64,000 nucleotides of DNA, from NCBI RefSeq assembly GCF_000379605.1, contig NZ_KB902580.1:188-64187 (forward strand). Reading direction: 5' to 3'. The DNA comes from Rhizobium giardinii bv. giardinii H152. Lineage in GTDB: Bacteria > Pseudomonadota > Alphaproteobacteria > Rhizobiales > Rhizobiaceae. Shown in pieces: positions 63,345-64,000 of the stretch. The notes under the pieces were generated by a model that had not been told where the DNA came from, made no database searches, and was given only the letters and a program-made list of their open reading frames with translations. Numbering within the stretch: the stretch's first letter is position 1; each line of letters begins with the position of its first letter. Made by a program: the position numbers and the translations under genes.

Positions 63345-64000
63345 TGCCGGTATCCTTGCCCTGCGCTCCATTCTCAACTGCGTTGCCCGCGAATATCCAG
63401 ACCGCGTCCGCTGGTCGGGACAATCGGGGCACTTGCGCTTCACGCTCACCTTTCCGGGCAGCGGCGGAAACCTCGATTTGCCAGCCCTCTACCGCTCGGC
63501 GACCGGTCACCACCTTTTCGGCGAGCCGGTGATCCTGATCGGCTCAGATACGCAGAAAGCCATCAGTCCCGCAGACGCCGTCACCGCAGTCCTCGAACGG
63601 CTGGAACCGTCGGCTGCGGCTAAGGACGGCCGCGACGATCTTCTGGGCCGCGCCCGGTCGAGCCGTCTCCTCATCGAAGCCGCGCTTGAGGCGCGCAAGG
63701 CCGATCTTGCCGCCCTGGCTGGTGAGGAGGTTTCCTTCATCGCAGCGGAGCAAGGTCTGATCGCAGGCCACGGCATCCACCCCTGCCCGAAAAGCCGCGA
63801 GGGCTTGACGGAGGCGGAATCGCGCCGTTATTCGCCGGAATTTGCCGCCGGCTTTCCGCTGCGTTGGTTTGCCGTCGAGCGGAGCCTGTTTCATACCGGT
63901 CATTCACATGGTTCGCCTTCAGCCGAGGACTGGCTGGAGAGCCTGGTCGGCGACGACCTCGACAACCTGAAAGCGGCCCTGCCTGCCGGCAATTTTGCAC
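63331..64000 (+). CDS. rhbC: Rhizobactin synthetase RhbC, 5' part (IucA/IucC family)
   Basis: NRPS-independent siderophore synthetase, cut by the window end after 223 codons. The start ATG at 63331 lies inside the end of rhbB. The N-terminal region has VSFIAAEQGLIAGHGIHPCP then KSREGL, the IucA/IucC phosphate/carboxylate-binding motif (GH-x-x-HP-x-x-KSR). In the rhizobactin pathway RhbC joins a citrate carboxyl to the amine unit. The family is about 590 residues, so roughly two thirds lies outside. Confidence 0.93.
   Translation, partial: MHAHNAGILALRSILNCVAREYPDRVRWSGQSGHLRFTLTFPGSGGNLDLPALYRSATGHHLFGEPVILIGSDTQKAISPADAVTAVLERLEPSAAAKDGRDDLLGRARSSRLLIEAALEARKADLAALAGEEVSFIAAEQGLIAGHGIHPCPKSREGLTEAESRRYSPEFAAGFPLRWFAVERSLFHTGHSHGSPSAEDWLESLVGDDLDNLKAALPAGNFA

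Noticed and set aside
1..64000. CRISPR array, tRNA or rRNA genes, repABC origin
   Set aside because: No regularly spaced repeats, no cloverleaf-like sequence or rRNA motifs and no replication genes were seen.

Overview
The window reads as a high-GC alphaproteobacterial accessory replicon, most likely a large plasmid or secondary chromosome of a Rhizobiaceae member (Sinorhizobium/Ensifer/Rhizobium type). This rests on a rhizobactin-type siderophore locus (rhtX-rhbA-rhbB-rhbC), a non-coding RNA with the repeated anti-Shine-Dalgarno loops of the rhizobial alpha-r14 family, a PE-LIG-POL LigD, tripartite tricarboxylate and CUT2 transporters, many dedicated local regulators, and a high load of gene remnants. 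There are no rRNA, tRNA, CRISPR or replication genes.

Layout: 0.1-4.5 kb is a copper-handling operon (exported small protein, lipoprotein, TolC-like lipoprotein, multicopper oxidase, cupredoxin, CusF-like chaperone). 5-8.3 kb is sparse: two related small proteins flank a decayed RTX gene and a VOC protein; a 27-residue membrane peptide and the C-terminal remnant of a Ku gene follow. 8.5-13.9 kb is DNA repair: a broken GXWXG/DUF4334 gene, an unassigned 304-residue protein, ligD, and divergent dinB, followed by the alpha-r14-like RNA. A PHB-depolymerase-like esterase is at 14.2-15.4 kb.

15.7-21.5 kb is a divergent catabolic cluster: an APH-fold kinase, a class III PLP enzyme and a GntR regulator face a HAD hydrolase and an FAD amine oxidase, with matching palindromes near both starts. 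It may break down an amino alcohol. 22-25.3 kb has small ORFs and a frameshifted cyclase/TPR gene. 26.1-30.8 kb is a complete CUT2 sugar ABC transporter. 31.6-33.8 kb is an AraC regulator with an MFS exporter. 34.4-35.6 kb has a small protein and a frameshifted rsgA.

35.7-43.5 kb is a LacI-controlled sugar-acid unit: TctC-TctB-TctA uptake, IlvD/Edd dehydratase, DapA-family lyase and RraA-like aldolase, with LacI-type palindromes in the divergent promoter. 44.1-45.9 kb is a TetR / saccharopine-dehydrogenase-like pair with a 14-bp inverted repeat on the promoter. 47.1-50.6 kb has an L,D-transpeptidase, an OmpA-like lipoprotein and a membrane adenylate cyclase. 50.9-53.6 kb is a gene graveyard (AraC, intradiol dioxygenase, IS5-type transposase and SDR remnants). 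53.7-58 kb is a MacB-like export system whose permease carries one frameshift. 58.0-58.9 kb is a decayed MntA-HepT toxin-antitoxin pair. 59.2 kb to the end is the rhizobactin biosynthesis start, cut inside rhbC.

Several otherwise well-preserved genes (cyclase, rsgA, ABC permease, hepT) differ from intact by one apparent base change, so either recent decay or assembly error must be considered for each.
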